A DNA stretch of 64,000 bases, from assembly GCA_009739215.1 (NCBI GenBank), contig VSJF01000008.1, forward strand, positions 1,054,001 through 1,118,000, written 5' to 3'. The stretch is from Floccularia luteovirens. Its lineage: Eukaryota > Basidiomycota > Agaricomycetes > Agaricales > Squamanitaceae. Of this stretch, positions 10,308-22,100 are shown piece after piece; the stretch's first letter is position 1, and every line of letters starts with the position of its first letter. A program made the position numbers and the translations under genes. A model generated the notes under the pieces. The model did not search any database and was not told where the DNA came from. It was given only the letters and a program-made list of their open reading frames with translations.

Positions 10308-13300
10308 CTACTCAATATGCAAAATGTCCAATCGACCTGACTCCTGACCCACGGCATAATAATTGCTCCACCGCGCAAGGCGGTTTGGATATGGCTGCTG
10401 TACCCAACACAACCTCTTTCCGTCGCGCTCGCGTATAATCCATGCATCTTTGTGGAACTTCTTCCTCTGATCAACTTCTGTTTCCCACTTGTGCTGCTTG
10501 ACGTTGACTCGTTCCCCTTCCTTCCACTTGAATATTGTTTCATTCGTGCCCCACCATGCATACAACATGGTGTTGTCATGCGAGAACTCCACGTACCAAA
10601 GCTTTCCCTGATTGCTGAGCACCAGATATTTCACCAGTTCACCTGTTGCTGCATCAAATACACCGAGCCCTCGAGTAATATTATCAGGACCATATGCCAC
10701 ACCAGCAACCCAATGTCCGTCAGGGGACCATGTGATTCTATCACCGATAATGTTTGCAGTAGGTATGCTCCGTGTCAAAGTAGGTTGAGTTGTCGTGATG
10801 TCCCAAATGCAAATCTTGCGATAATCACCAACTGCAATCTTTTTTGTGTCAAGGGAAAACGCAGCGTTACTAGTGAAAGATCCTTGGATAGTGCAGAATA
10901 GCGATGCAGATTGGAGAGACCATATACTGACTGTCCCGCGAGACACGGCCACTACACGTTCACCGTCCAAGGAGATGGTTACGAAATGTATAGGTGACTC
11001 GTGATTTACAATTGGCAGAGTCGATGTGCTTCGTGGATTTGGTGCAACCATGGAAGTCAAGTCTAACATCTCGATTGTGTTAAGTGACGTCAGGAGACGG
11101 CGATCATCGGGAGAGAACGATGCGGTGAAATAAATCCAGCCTTGGATTGAACCAAGTGATTCCCAGGATTTGGTGTTGAAGAACTGGATGTTATCGCCAG
11201 GTGATGAGGCGAGAGTGTTTTCATCCTGGGATAGAGCAATTCCATAGATGACAGTCTTGCCATTCATAGCGAATCTAGACTTGAGTTCGACTTTTTTAGT
11301 GCACTCGCCCGATCCCAAGTCGAACACGTAAATAGCCTCATCTTCCCCACAGAAGGCAACTTGTGTGTCATTGTGCAGAAAAACAGCTGAATATACGAGA
11401 AATTGAACGGGCAGCTCCTTCAGAATTCTACCACCGTCGCATTCGATGTCCCAAATTCGAAGTCTTCTGACTGTCCGGTCTACTGCACGTCTAGCATTTT
11501 TGGATATCGTCATTATCTTCTCGATTCCACGAACTGTTAACCTCTCCTTCAACTCCTTGCCAACCACGATATCCCACACCTGTAATCCACCAGGCTTAGC
11601 CCCAGTGACGAGCTGCCTTCCGTCTCGACGCCACGCAATGGAATACACTTCGCAATTCTCACTTTGCACGCCATGAACATGCACCTGTGCACCGGACGTA
11701 GCATCCCAGACACGAATCGTCCCATCGGTTGAACCGGAGGTAAGTGACTGCCCGTCGGGGCCCCATGCAACACACTGAATACCTTTGGTATGTCCCACTA
11801 GTGTCATCTTCGATAATCCGATACTAGCATCCCATATGCAGACGTTCCCATTCTGTGACCCAGATGCAATTAAGCTACCATCGGGGGAAAGGACTGCACG
11901 ACAGCCAACCGAATACATTGGAATTGTGTGGAGACAAGCACCCCATGTTGGATCGCGAGGTGTCATTGCTTTTATGGTGGGGTGGCCGTTGTTAGAGTTG
12001 TTATGCTGCGTTATAGAGACACATGATGGTGCCAGTAGAGGTGCTGATATGTAGAGGTGCTCCGGACAGTTGTTGATGGGTGTGTAAAATTGTAGGACTA
12101 TGCGGTGCGTGTCATTGATCGATTGGAGGACTTCATATTTACCGTCGTCCTTCATATTGACCTGCACCAGTATTTGAGTTCTCCCTACATCTATCACCAA
12201 ATCAAAACACGTACGTCACACCATGATAGTGCTGCGAGCAAAGCTGGAACAGCAACTTCAAGCCGGTCCATGTAACTGAGAACCTCCACCCATATCAGTA
12301 GCTTCGTTCTTGTGAAATCCAACACCGCATTCAAGATATCCTCACCTGGACTGCGGCATTGCGACAGGTGGGTAGCCCAGTGGATGCACGAATACCGTAG
12401 ACTCGGCCGGATACATTGCTTGATGGCTTCATCCAGACCAGGCATGTCCGATTTCATTATCGTCACATCTTCCAGTTCACAAATGTTCCTTTTCAGCAAT
12501 GGTGCCATTACATTCAAACACGTCAGTGCAATGCGATGGTGGTGTATAGATGGGTCAATGTAGAATGTGGGGTCGTTACAGCGTTTGACATCAGTCAGGA
12601 ACTGCGGGAAGCTGGCATGCAGCATCCGAATCTCGACGCCATCTGTTCCTGGCTTCAGGATTATTGATCCAAGTCGACCCAAAATGTTCTGGATATATCT
12701 CATTGGAATCCCAACCAGATCCTGCAGAACATTAGCCGACATGTGGTCTTGAAGTAACGCCAGACTGCCAAGGACGATTTGGATATACTCCTTCATATGT
12801 GGGATTTTAAGGCAGGTATGGTCGAGTGCATTCTGTAATATTGTGATGTACAACCGGTCGAGATTTTCCAGACTGAATGCTGCATCTGATGGATTATCTG
12901 ATAGAAGGGCCTCGAGGACGTCAATTGCATGGTATGGATTTTTATCCAGGAATTTGACAATGGTATCAGCATATATGAATAATCCGGCGGAAAGATTCGT
13001 AAGATCTTTAATCACGTCAGAACGAGCGCTGGACAGTGATTCCCAGCAGCTCAGATCCTTCAATCTTGCATTCAAGAAAAGGCTTATGTCCCCATCAACG
13101 ATTCCTCGCGGTATTTCGTGTAACTTGTATGGTTTCGACGCTTCGGAAAAATTTTGGGTATTGAAAACAGTTTCAATGTGCATCTCCGGTCGTGTAGTCA
13201 CAACCAGTCGAACAGGAAATGAGATCTTGGGAAGCCGTTCCCTAAGTAAGTGGAGAAGTCGGACCACATCCTTTTGACCTGCTCCGGTACATTCATCGAG

Positions 13301-14636
13301 TGCGTCCAGAACGATAATCACTGGACGATGCGACGCACTGACACACATCAGCGGTGAGATTATGAGATCTTCGATATCGACTTGAAGCTGTTCTGCCTCC
13401 TTTCCCTGCTTGGAATAATTTCGAGCTGCTGCTGCCATGTGTGAATACAGATCTTGCTGTTTGTGAGCCAGTTGGTATGCGATTGTGGTTAGGACATATG
13501 TCGCCGTATTCAACTTCTCGTTGCCACTAACAAAGAAGAACGAGGCACCAAGTGCACCGGCATTTTCCAATCTCTGCGCTATTTCGAATGCAATTGTTGA
13601 CTTGCCGGTCCCTGCGCCTCCAGTGACGACGTATATGAAAGAATCATCTTGAGCTGATTCTGACCGCAGACACCAATCTGTAAGTTCTCCCAACAATGCC
13701 GTTCTGGTGCCTGGGAGTGTTCCTGATGTTGTGGGGTTCAGGGCAGAAGTGTAACCAGCATTGACATGAGGGAGGTCTTTCAATGCCTTTTCGTCAACTG
13801 TAAGATTAACGGTAAGTACATAGTCGTGACATTGAGGGAAAGAGAAATTTACGTTGTTGCTGCTGTGTGCGTTTTATGTGCTGTGGGTTGATGTCAATAA
13901 GGTTGTTTAAACAAGAAGAGAAAAAGAATAATACCTCGATATCATCGACGATCCCATTTATTAACATCTCAATACTAATTCCACTTTGAATCTGTGTCAT
14001 ATGTCATCACCACCTGTCAGTTGGAATCAATGAACAAGATTCATGGGCATACCCGAAACTTTCTCGTTGCATCATCAATGCCCGCCTTGATCTTTAGTAA
14101 TATATCTGTGTTCTTTTTGCTTAGCAACAACTTGAGGAATCCTTTCTCAAGATTGCTTGCATCGCTCGCTAGATCTTTCAGATCTCTACGGTCATCAAGA
14201 TGATTAACGAAATACGCGTTAATCATTATTGACGACTGACCTTTCTAGTGTAGCAACTCTCTCCCTCAATTCAGGCGAGCTCACGAGGCGAGTGCGTGTC
14301 AAGTTATCATCGTTGGTGCCCAAAACGGATAATGCCTTTTCCTTCGTACCCTCGATGACTGAAGTGAGTGTCTTTATAGTATTTGCCAGGTCTTCCTGTG
14401 TCTCGTCATTTCCCTTGGCAACCTAGTGAAACCGATCATTCAATTGTACATCGAGGCCAAATATAGTGTGGTCGTATACTCACCAAAACCATGCCAATGA
14501 GGGTTGAAAGTGCTGAGGCGGCAGCTGATAACCCTGGAATAGGGACCAAGTTCAATGGGTCCTTTGCAGAGTCAAGGATCTGCTTTGTCGCGGTCAGAAT
14601 ATCATGAATGCGTTCATCTCTTTTAGATCGAGACAT
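10308..14636 (-). CDS. NACHT-WD40 NLR-like protein, copy A (intact)
   Basis: Six exons: 14636-14484, 14422-14241, 14185-14053, 13991-13853, 13797-12215 and 12161-10308. The lengths sum to 4,044 bases, giving 1,347 residues. Residues 1-200 are helical with a hydrophobic PIPGLSAAASALSTLIGMV segment, like the four-helix N-terminal domains of other basidiomycete NLRs (MLKL/HeLo-like by inference). A LPGTR linker leads to the NACHT domain with Walker A TGGAGTGKST (about 261-270) and Walker B VIIVLDALDEC (about 362-372). Residues from about 730 carry at least ten WD-type blades (VCIWDA, IRVWDA, LQVWDI, LRIWDI, VSIWSL, ICIWDI). Fungal STAND proteins of this layout act in non-self recognition and regulated cell death. 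The 53-base intron 12162-12214 joins NACHT to WD40 in phase. This is the only copy without a visible lesion. Confidence 0.85.
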
Positions 14637-16111
14637 TGTTGACTGTTTATTGGCGGGGGATTTTTGGTTTAGTTTTTGTTGCAATGTACGGGTGGGCAAA
14701 ATGTATCGATGAGTGATTGACTGGGCCGTAACATGGATATGAGGGGGGTTAGAGGGTGTAAGCAGTTGAAAGCTGTAACACGCTGTTTGCCTCGAGGTGG
14801 CCATATGTCTAAATTGACAGGTTGCCCTTACTGTAGGCGCCAGGTATACATTGTAAATCGGGCCGATATCTGTTCTACTTCTGAGTTGGAGTTATTCTGT
14901 AAACAAATGAACTTTGGATATATCAATTTGACTTTGATGCATTGATGTGCAGATTTGCAAGTTGGCAAAATTGGATGTGCGCGTTCTTCTGTTGACTTGT
15001 CTAGTTTGTCGTGGCAAGAATAAAAAGAATAAAGTTATTTCGGCAAGTGAGGACACGCGATCACATGATTCCACTCCATAATTTGGCGCCCTCGTATGAG
15101 TATTCCTTCTGTCTACCATTCGACCACAGAAAATTGAGATTATCAGTCGTCGAAGCGTCGGGTACAAGGTTCTCTGGATTTTAAATGATGTTATTACAGA
15201 TAACGTTACTCGTGCACGATTGCACTTTTTATCTGCAGGAAATATGCCGCAAAGTTTCGTTCAGTAGCTCAAGCGAATCAACCACTGAAGCTTGTCACAA
15301 GCGAGGGCGCGACAGTCGTTCATAATCGCTAGGTACAATCATTGTTAAGACGCTTCTGACGTTACTGCACCCGTAAGGAATCTCTGGGCTACGCAAGGAT
15401 TGGTTATGTACTCATTATTGTTAACCTCTGGTGTACTATCCTCTGCACTGATGCGTAAAGCAGCTACTGCGAACGATGCTTCTATACCTCATCCACATCC
15501 CATAAGTGGTGATGAATCAAGTGATGAGATTCATGGTTATGACAGCTCCGATTTCCCGGGGAGGGATCATGAGCGAGAGAGAGGGACAGTGATTTGAGAT
15601 ATGATACCAGACCACATTATGGAACGAAACAGCATAATGAAGGATGGTCTAACAAGAGATGAGTGACTATTGTTAAGCGTACTTATGTGTCTGCTTTGAT
15701 GTTTTTATGATGTTATAAATTCGGTTCTAGGATCTGTTTCTACTTCCCTCTATGATTGAGGTGTGATACTGTTATATGTACGAATATAATAAAGTAGTAT
15801 AGCATTGCTTAAAGTATTGTAAATGAAATATATTAGTTTGTATTCTAAGGAAAGCAATATATCATTGGCTGTGAGCCTGTCTTAGCATTGAAAACGTCTA
15901 CGCAATCGGACGTGTGCACAGCAAACATTGTGCTTTTAACAGAGAAAAAGGTTGTCACCACTCTGTCAAATTCAAGAGGTTCCATATATGTACCTGTTCC
16001 CCATTCAAACTTTTTTACATCTGTGTGTTAGGAGAAAATGAGGAATTTTCTCCTGATACACAGACGTTCACAGTTTGTGATGGGGAACAAGTATAAATAC
16101 GGAACCTCAAT
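14637..16111. other. Intergenic region, about 1.5 kb
   Basis: The first 300 bases are the promoter of NLR-A and are clearly related to the regions upstream of copies B and C (shared CCTCGAGGTGGCCA and CAAATGAACTTTG). The rest shows only one small candidate gene at 15406. Confidence 0.55.
15406..15597 (+). CDS. Possible small secreted protein
   Basis: An intronless frame of 63 codons from ATG 15406. It begins with a hydrophobic stretch ending in small residues (MYSLLLTSGVLSSAL, then ATA), followed by a Ser/Asp/Glu-rich polar tail. The shape suits a small secreted protein, but there is no family match, no cysteine pattern and no conserved copy in the window. A chance frame is quite possible. 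Confidence 0.25.
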   Translation: MYSLLLTSGVLSSALMRKAATANDASIPHPHPISGDESSDEIHGYDSSDFPGRDHERERGTVI

Positions 16112-17930
16112 TCAGAAGAGCACATGTCGTGCAGTTCTTAATTCATCCACATGTTCGTCGGGAGCTCGCACAATTGCAATCTGGATTGGGGAGACAGAAT
16201 ACTGACTCGACGATCTGCTACTGCAGCAATATATGAACAATCTGTCTAAAAAAACGATGAATTGGGTTAGCTCGCGTTCCAAAGATGAAGACGAATCTGA
16301 TGGTATGGTAGGGGGCAGCTTTGGTGCGCATTGTGTCAGATCCCATACTTGAATGGAATTCGACTCCGCAGATACAAATCGTTCGTTGTCTGGTGAAAAC
16401 GACATCGGGAGGACGTGAGGAATATTTGTTAACAGGTCTGGTAATTTCCGAGTTCGAGGGTCCCAAATGTAGATGCCGTTGTGCGTATCCCAAATCGCAA
16501 CATGATCTATCTGTGGGATACACTCAAAGATGCACTAATGCTTTGATGATGTTGGAACGTATGGATGGGCTGGCCAATCTTCAAGCTTCAAGTCCCAGAC
16601 TCTGGCATCACCGCAGTATCGACCATATGTGATGATTTGTGTGTCATTGTTCAAAAACTCCACAGCGTCTGCAGACCAGTCTTTCGGCACCCGTAACTCT
16701 ATGAAATCGCCCTTGCCCGCATCACAGACAGAGAGGCATCCTATTCTGTCCTGTACCGATTGCATAGTTCGCATTCTTGGAGACTGCTCGCCCATCTTGT
16801 ATCTCGATCACCTTGGTAATCTTGATATCTTTTTAGTCAATACATGCAACGAATGGTAACCCGCGACAATGATCTGCATTCCAGTTTGGGTTCCAAGCAA
16901 CTTTATATCCCCAGTCTTTTATATCTTGCACATGCACCTCTGCGCCTGATGCAGTGTTCCACACCTGAACTCGCTCATTGTTCGAACAAGAAAAGATATG
17001 CTTCCCATCTGGTGCTCAGCCAGACAACAACCAAATTTTCGTGATCTCCCACCAAAGTGTTCCTTTACATTCCAGTGCTAGCGTCCAATATTTAGCACAA
17101 CACTTGAGCCGGAGGCTAGAGGGAGTCCATCTGCAGAGAATGCTGCACAATAGACATAAGAGTCCATTTCAGTAACGCGTATTAAAGGTCCCCAAGCGGG
17201 TGTGCGGCGTGTGGTCATTTGTGTTGTGTAGTGAACACGGTCAGGTTTGTCGGTGGAAGAATACAGAACTGCCATTTTTTAGGGTGGAGAAAATGGAAGC
17301 GCAGAATCGTACGTGTGCCCAGGAAATCCGTTGATGAGGTGATCTGAAGAACGAGACGGGTGATATCATTCATTAGGTGAAGTTATCTTGTAGTTTGAAT
17401 GGTCCAGCCACTTTTCGAAATTCAAGGGAATTCAGAGCATCTTGAATATGCAACTCCGAGCGCGTAGTGATGAGAATGCACAGTGGGAATGGGATTTCTG
17501 GGATTCGTTGCATAAAGGGATACAGTAATTACACCACATCGTCCTGTGCTGATTCAGTATATTGATCCAAAACATCGATGATGATTGTTAGTCGGGGGTG
17601 AGATGAGAGAACGTTCTTCAGAGGTTTGATTATAAGCTTTAAAGTCGAATTCCAATTGTTGACCAAGTTTGCCTTGCTTGACATATGCGTCAGCAGCATC
17701 TGCAATATGAGGATAAGAAAGCGAGTTCGGAAGGGGGCAAAAGCAGGACGAGACGATGTAGAGCTTGCTGCCGTTGGAGTAAGAGGCAGAGAAAGGGAGA
17801 GAGACGAGGAGAGCAAAAACTCGTAACGTAAAGCCTAAGTGAGGTAACGTCTCATGCTCACTGCTTCTTTCCACCTCTGCATTTCTTCGACATCGACGCA
17901 TGTTCCTTCTCCTCACTTAGATCACTCGAA
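16112..17930 (-). pseudogene. Decayed NACHT-WD40 relic
   Basis: Pieces of a NACHT-WD40 gene occur in the right order on the minus strand but in shifting frames. Near 17560-17930 there are KQGKLGQQLEFDFKA and TIIIDVLDQYTESAQDDVV, matching KQGKEAEQLQVDIEDL and Walker B IIVLDALDECTGAGQKDVV of copy A. Near 17400-17520 the segment IPEIPFPLCILITTRSELHI matches the strand after Walker B (PVRLVVTTRPEMHI). WD-like pieces follow at 17078-17275 (CAAFSADGLPLASGS), 16535-16795 (DARVWDLKLEDW) and 16112-16405 (SFSPDNERFVSAESNSIQVW). The N-terminal domain and Walker A are gone. It is far more diverged than A, B and C are from each other, so it is an older member. Confidence 0.75.
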
Positions 17931-19149
17931 GTGTAACATCGTGCTATCATGAGTCACGATGGACTTTAAGTTTGAACCAAACGAAAGTAACGACAGCTAT
18001 TCAGTAAAGATTCGAAAGCAGGAAGAATGACAACCTTGGATCCAGCAACATTGTCAAAACAATCGGTCCTCGGAATTGAAGTATTAACCAAGGAACCAAC
18101 GACTATTTTCTTCCAAGAATTATTCATGTGAGTCGAGCGATGATACTAATTCCTTAATCTTAGTGTCCTCTAATAACCGCGATGACTGCTATTTCTTCGA
18201 ATGACCATATCCCTCAATCGTCACGTAGATATGGTTCAAATACTTCTGGAAAAGGATTATCCTATGATTAGGAAGTCAATATGGCTGCTTCTAATGCTGG
18301 CTACAACCTCGTGAGTTATTAATTCTATCTATGTTCTTCATACGCATGTACCAGGAAGAAAGTACTGCAGATAAGATTAATGAAGAGCTAAAGGAAGGAC
18401 TTTCGAAGTTTACAGGGGCAGATGTTAAGTTACGAGATCTATCATCAATTGTGATTTTTTTCAAATATTCTTGTATGGATTAAACGCTATGAAAGACCCA
18501 AGAATTTATCCCATTACAAAATGGAATCATAAACGATAATAGCCTGCTTCTTTGTGCTCAGGTGGTTCATTCAAGGGATCACTTTTACGCTCGTTGAAGA
18601 CCATGATGATAAGAGCGTGTAGGGATATTTGCAGATGGTGGCCCCGTGTCTCAATACTTCCTGGAGAAATTCGGGGTATAATAGTAGGCGAAGCTTCTTT
18701 AGTGACTGAATGTCTTATATTGACTGAATTCTTGTTAGATTTAGGTTGAAAGCAATGATTCGAGAAAAACAAAATGACTGCCACAAACTACCACCCTCAA
18801 CAGCTCATTGTTGTAAGGCATATCGGCAAGTTTTTTAACTTGCATTGAGAGAAAGTAGATCATTGGTATAGACTTACGTTATCAGTGCTTCGACTGCCTC
18901 GCAACCGGAAGCGTCGTGATGACTTTTCCGATGACATGGAATCGAGAGGAGACATTCCAGGTGCAGTCCAACCTGTCATATTGAACACAATATCTGCTTC
19001 ATTTGATGGTGCATCATGTCCGTCAATGATGATCGATGATTACTTGATTTCCCACTCTGGAGTCATAATCAAATTAGGTCCTCACTACGAAGTTACAAAT
19101 TTATGGGACTTGGTATGATAAGTGCATTATCGCATGATACTAAGGATAT
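17931..19149. other. Intergenic region, about 1.2 kb
   Basis: The segment from about 18060 resembles 24560-25500 (3' flank of copy C), so it belongs to the duplicated NLR unit. It contains a small two-exon candidate at 18281. Nothing else is supported. Confidence 0.5.
18281..18483 (+). CDS. Small conserved two-exon candidate gene downstream of NLR-B
   Basis: Exon 1 (18281-18310, MAASNAGYNL), a 44-base GT-AG intron (18311-18354) and exon 2 to TAA 18481-18483 encode 52 residues, rich in Lys/Glu in the middle (EESTADKINEELKEGL). The homologous place downstream of NLR-C (about 24796) keeps the start MAASKADYNL and the intron, but has lost most of exon 2. No family is recognised. It may be a real small gene carried in the NLR unit or a relic exon pair; expression data would decide. 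Confidence 0.3.
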
Positions 19150-22100
19150 CTACAGGCCATATCCCGAGTCTACAGGACTTTCCTCGATATGTAAAATATC
19201 CAGTCGGCCTGACTCTTGACCCACAGCATAATAATTGCCCCACCGCGCAACACGATTTGGAGAAGGCTGCTGTACCCAACACAACCGTTTACCATCATGT
19301 TCGCGTATAATCCATGCATTTTTGTGGAATTTTCTCCTCCGATCTATTTCTGTTTCCCACCTGTGCTGCTCGAAGTTGACTCGTTCCCCTTCCTTCCAAT
19401 TGAATATTAGTTCATCATTGCCAAATTTTGCATATAGCATGGTGGTGTCATGCGAGAACTCCACACGCCAAAGCAACCCCTGATTGCTGAGCACCAAATA
19501 TTTCACAGGTTCACCTGTGGCTGCATTGAATACACCGAGCCCCCGGGTGATGTTATCAGGGCCATATGCTACACCAGCGATCCAATATCCGTCGGTGGAC
19601 CACGCGATTCTATCACCGACCTGGTTTGCAGTAGGTATGTTCCGCGTCAAAGTTGGTTGGGTTGTCGTGATATCCCAAATGCAAATATTGCGATATCCAC
19701 CAACTGCAATGTTTTGTGTGTCAGGGGAAAATGCGGTATTACCAGAGAAAGATCCTTGAATTGTGCAGAATAGCGATGCAGATTTGAGAGACCAGACATT
19801 GACTGTCCCGCGAGAAACAGCCGCTACACGTTCACCGTCCGAGGAAATATTCACAGAACCTATGCTTGACTCGTGTTTTACAATCGGTAGAGTCGGTGTC
19901 GTGGTTCGTAGTTGAAGTGAAAGTACAGAAGTCAAGTCGTACGTCTGAATTGTGTTAAATGACGTCAGGAGACGTCGACCATCGGGAGAGAATGATGCAG
20001 TGAGATGAAGGTAGCCTTGCATTGAACCAAGTGATTCCCAAGATGTCGTGTTGAAGAATTGGATTTTACCGCCAGGTGATGAGGCGAGAGTGTTTCCGCT
20101 GACGGATAGAGCGATACCATAGATGAAAGTCTTGCCCTTGACATTGATTGTAGATTCGAGTTCGACTTTGGAAGTGCACTCGCCAGATCCCAATTCCAAC
20201 ACGTGAATAGCCTTATCTTCCCCACAGAAGGCAACCTGTGTATTGTTGTGCAGAAACACTGCCGATGATACGCCAAATTTTATGGGCAACTCCTTTAAGA
20301 TCCTACCACCGTCGCATTCGATGTCCCAAATTCGAAGTTTTCTTCTAGCTGTCCGGTCTACTGCACGTCTAGCATCTTTAGATATCGTCATCACCATTTC
20401 TATTCCAGGAATTGCCAATCTCCCCTTCAACTCCTGGTCAACTATAATGTCCCATACTTGTACCCCACCTGGCTTAGCCCCAGTGACGAGCTGCCTTCCG
20501 TCTCGACACCACGCAATGGCATACACTTCACAACTCCCACTTTGCACGCTTTGAACATATATCTGTGCACCAGATGTAGCATTCCAGACACGAATCGTCC
20601 CATCGGCTGAACCAGAGGCAAGTGACTGCCCGTCGGGGGCCCACGCAAGACAACGAACGCGTTTTGTATGCCCTATTAGTGTCATCTTTGATAATCCGAT
20701 GCTGGCATCCCAAATGTGGACATTCCCATTCTGTGACCCAGATGCAATTAAGCTGCCATCGGGGGAAAGTACTGCGCTACAGTCGATCGAATTTATTGGA
20801 ATTGTGTGGAGGCAAGCACCCCATTCTGGATCCCGAGGTGTCATTAACTTTATGGTAGGATACCCCTTTTTAGAGTTGTTATGCTGCGTTATAGAGAGAC
20901 ATGATGGTGCCAGTAGAGGGATTGATATGTACAGGTGCTCCGGACAGTCGTTGATGGGTGTATAAAATTGTAGAACTATACGGTGCATGTCATTGATCAA
21001 TTGGAGGACTTCAAATTTGCCCTCGTCTCGCATATTCACCTTCACCATTATTTCAGTTCCTCCTGTATAAATCTATCGATCAAAGTACATACCTCACACC
21101 ATGATAGTGCTGCAAGCAAAGCCGGAACAGCAACTCCGAGCCGATCCATGTAACTCAGCGTTTCCACCCATGCCAGTAGCTTTGTTCCTGCAAAATCTGT
21201 CACCGCATTCAAGATATCTGATCCGGGTTACTGCATTGCGACAAGTGTGTAGCCCAGTAGATGCACGAATATTGTAAACTTGGCCGGATACATCGCTTGA
21301 TGGTTTCGCCCAGACCAGGCATGTCCGATTTCATTATCGTCACATCTTCCAGTTCACAAATGTTCCTTTTCAGCAATGGTGCCATTACATTCAAACACGT
21401 CAGTGCGATGCGGTGATGGTGTATGGACGGGTCAATGTAGAACGTGGGGTCGTTACAGCGTTTGTCATCTGTCAGAAACTGTGGGAAGCTGGCATGTAGC
21501 ATCCGTATCTCAACATCATCTTTTCCTGCCTTCAGGACTACTGATCCAAGTCGACCCAGAATGTCCTGGATATATCTCATTGGAATCCCAACGAGCTCCT
21601 GTAGAATAGTAGCCGACATGTGGTCTTGAAGTAACGCTAGACTGCCAAGGACGATTTGGATATACTCCTTCATATGTGGGATTTTGAGGCAGGTATGATC
21701 AAGTGCATTATGTAATATTGTAATATACAATCGGTCGAGATTCTCCAGACTGAATGCTGCATCTGATGGATTATCTGACAGAAGGACGTCAAGGACGTCA
21801 GTCGCGTAGTACGGATTTTTATCCAGGAATTTGACGATGGTATCAGCATATATGAATAGTCCGGCAGAGAGATTCGTGAGATCTTTAATGACATCGGGAT
21901 GGGCGCCGGACAATGATTCCCAGCAGCTCAGATCCTTCAATCTTGCGTTCAAGAAAAGGCTTATGTCCCCATCAACAGTTCCTCGTGGTATTTCATGTAA
22001 CCTGTATGGTTTTGATGCTTCGGAAAATATTTCAGTGTTGAAAGCAGCTTCAATGTGCATCTCCGGTCGTGTAGTCACAACCAGTCGAACAGGAAACGGG

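Noticed and set aside
12312..12667. Plus-strand frames repeated in NLR copies A and C
   Set aside because: Antisense shadows of the conserved NACHT exon; useful only as a sign of nucleotide identity between the copies.
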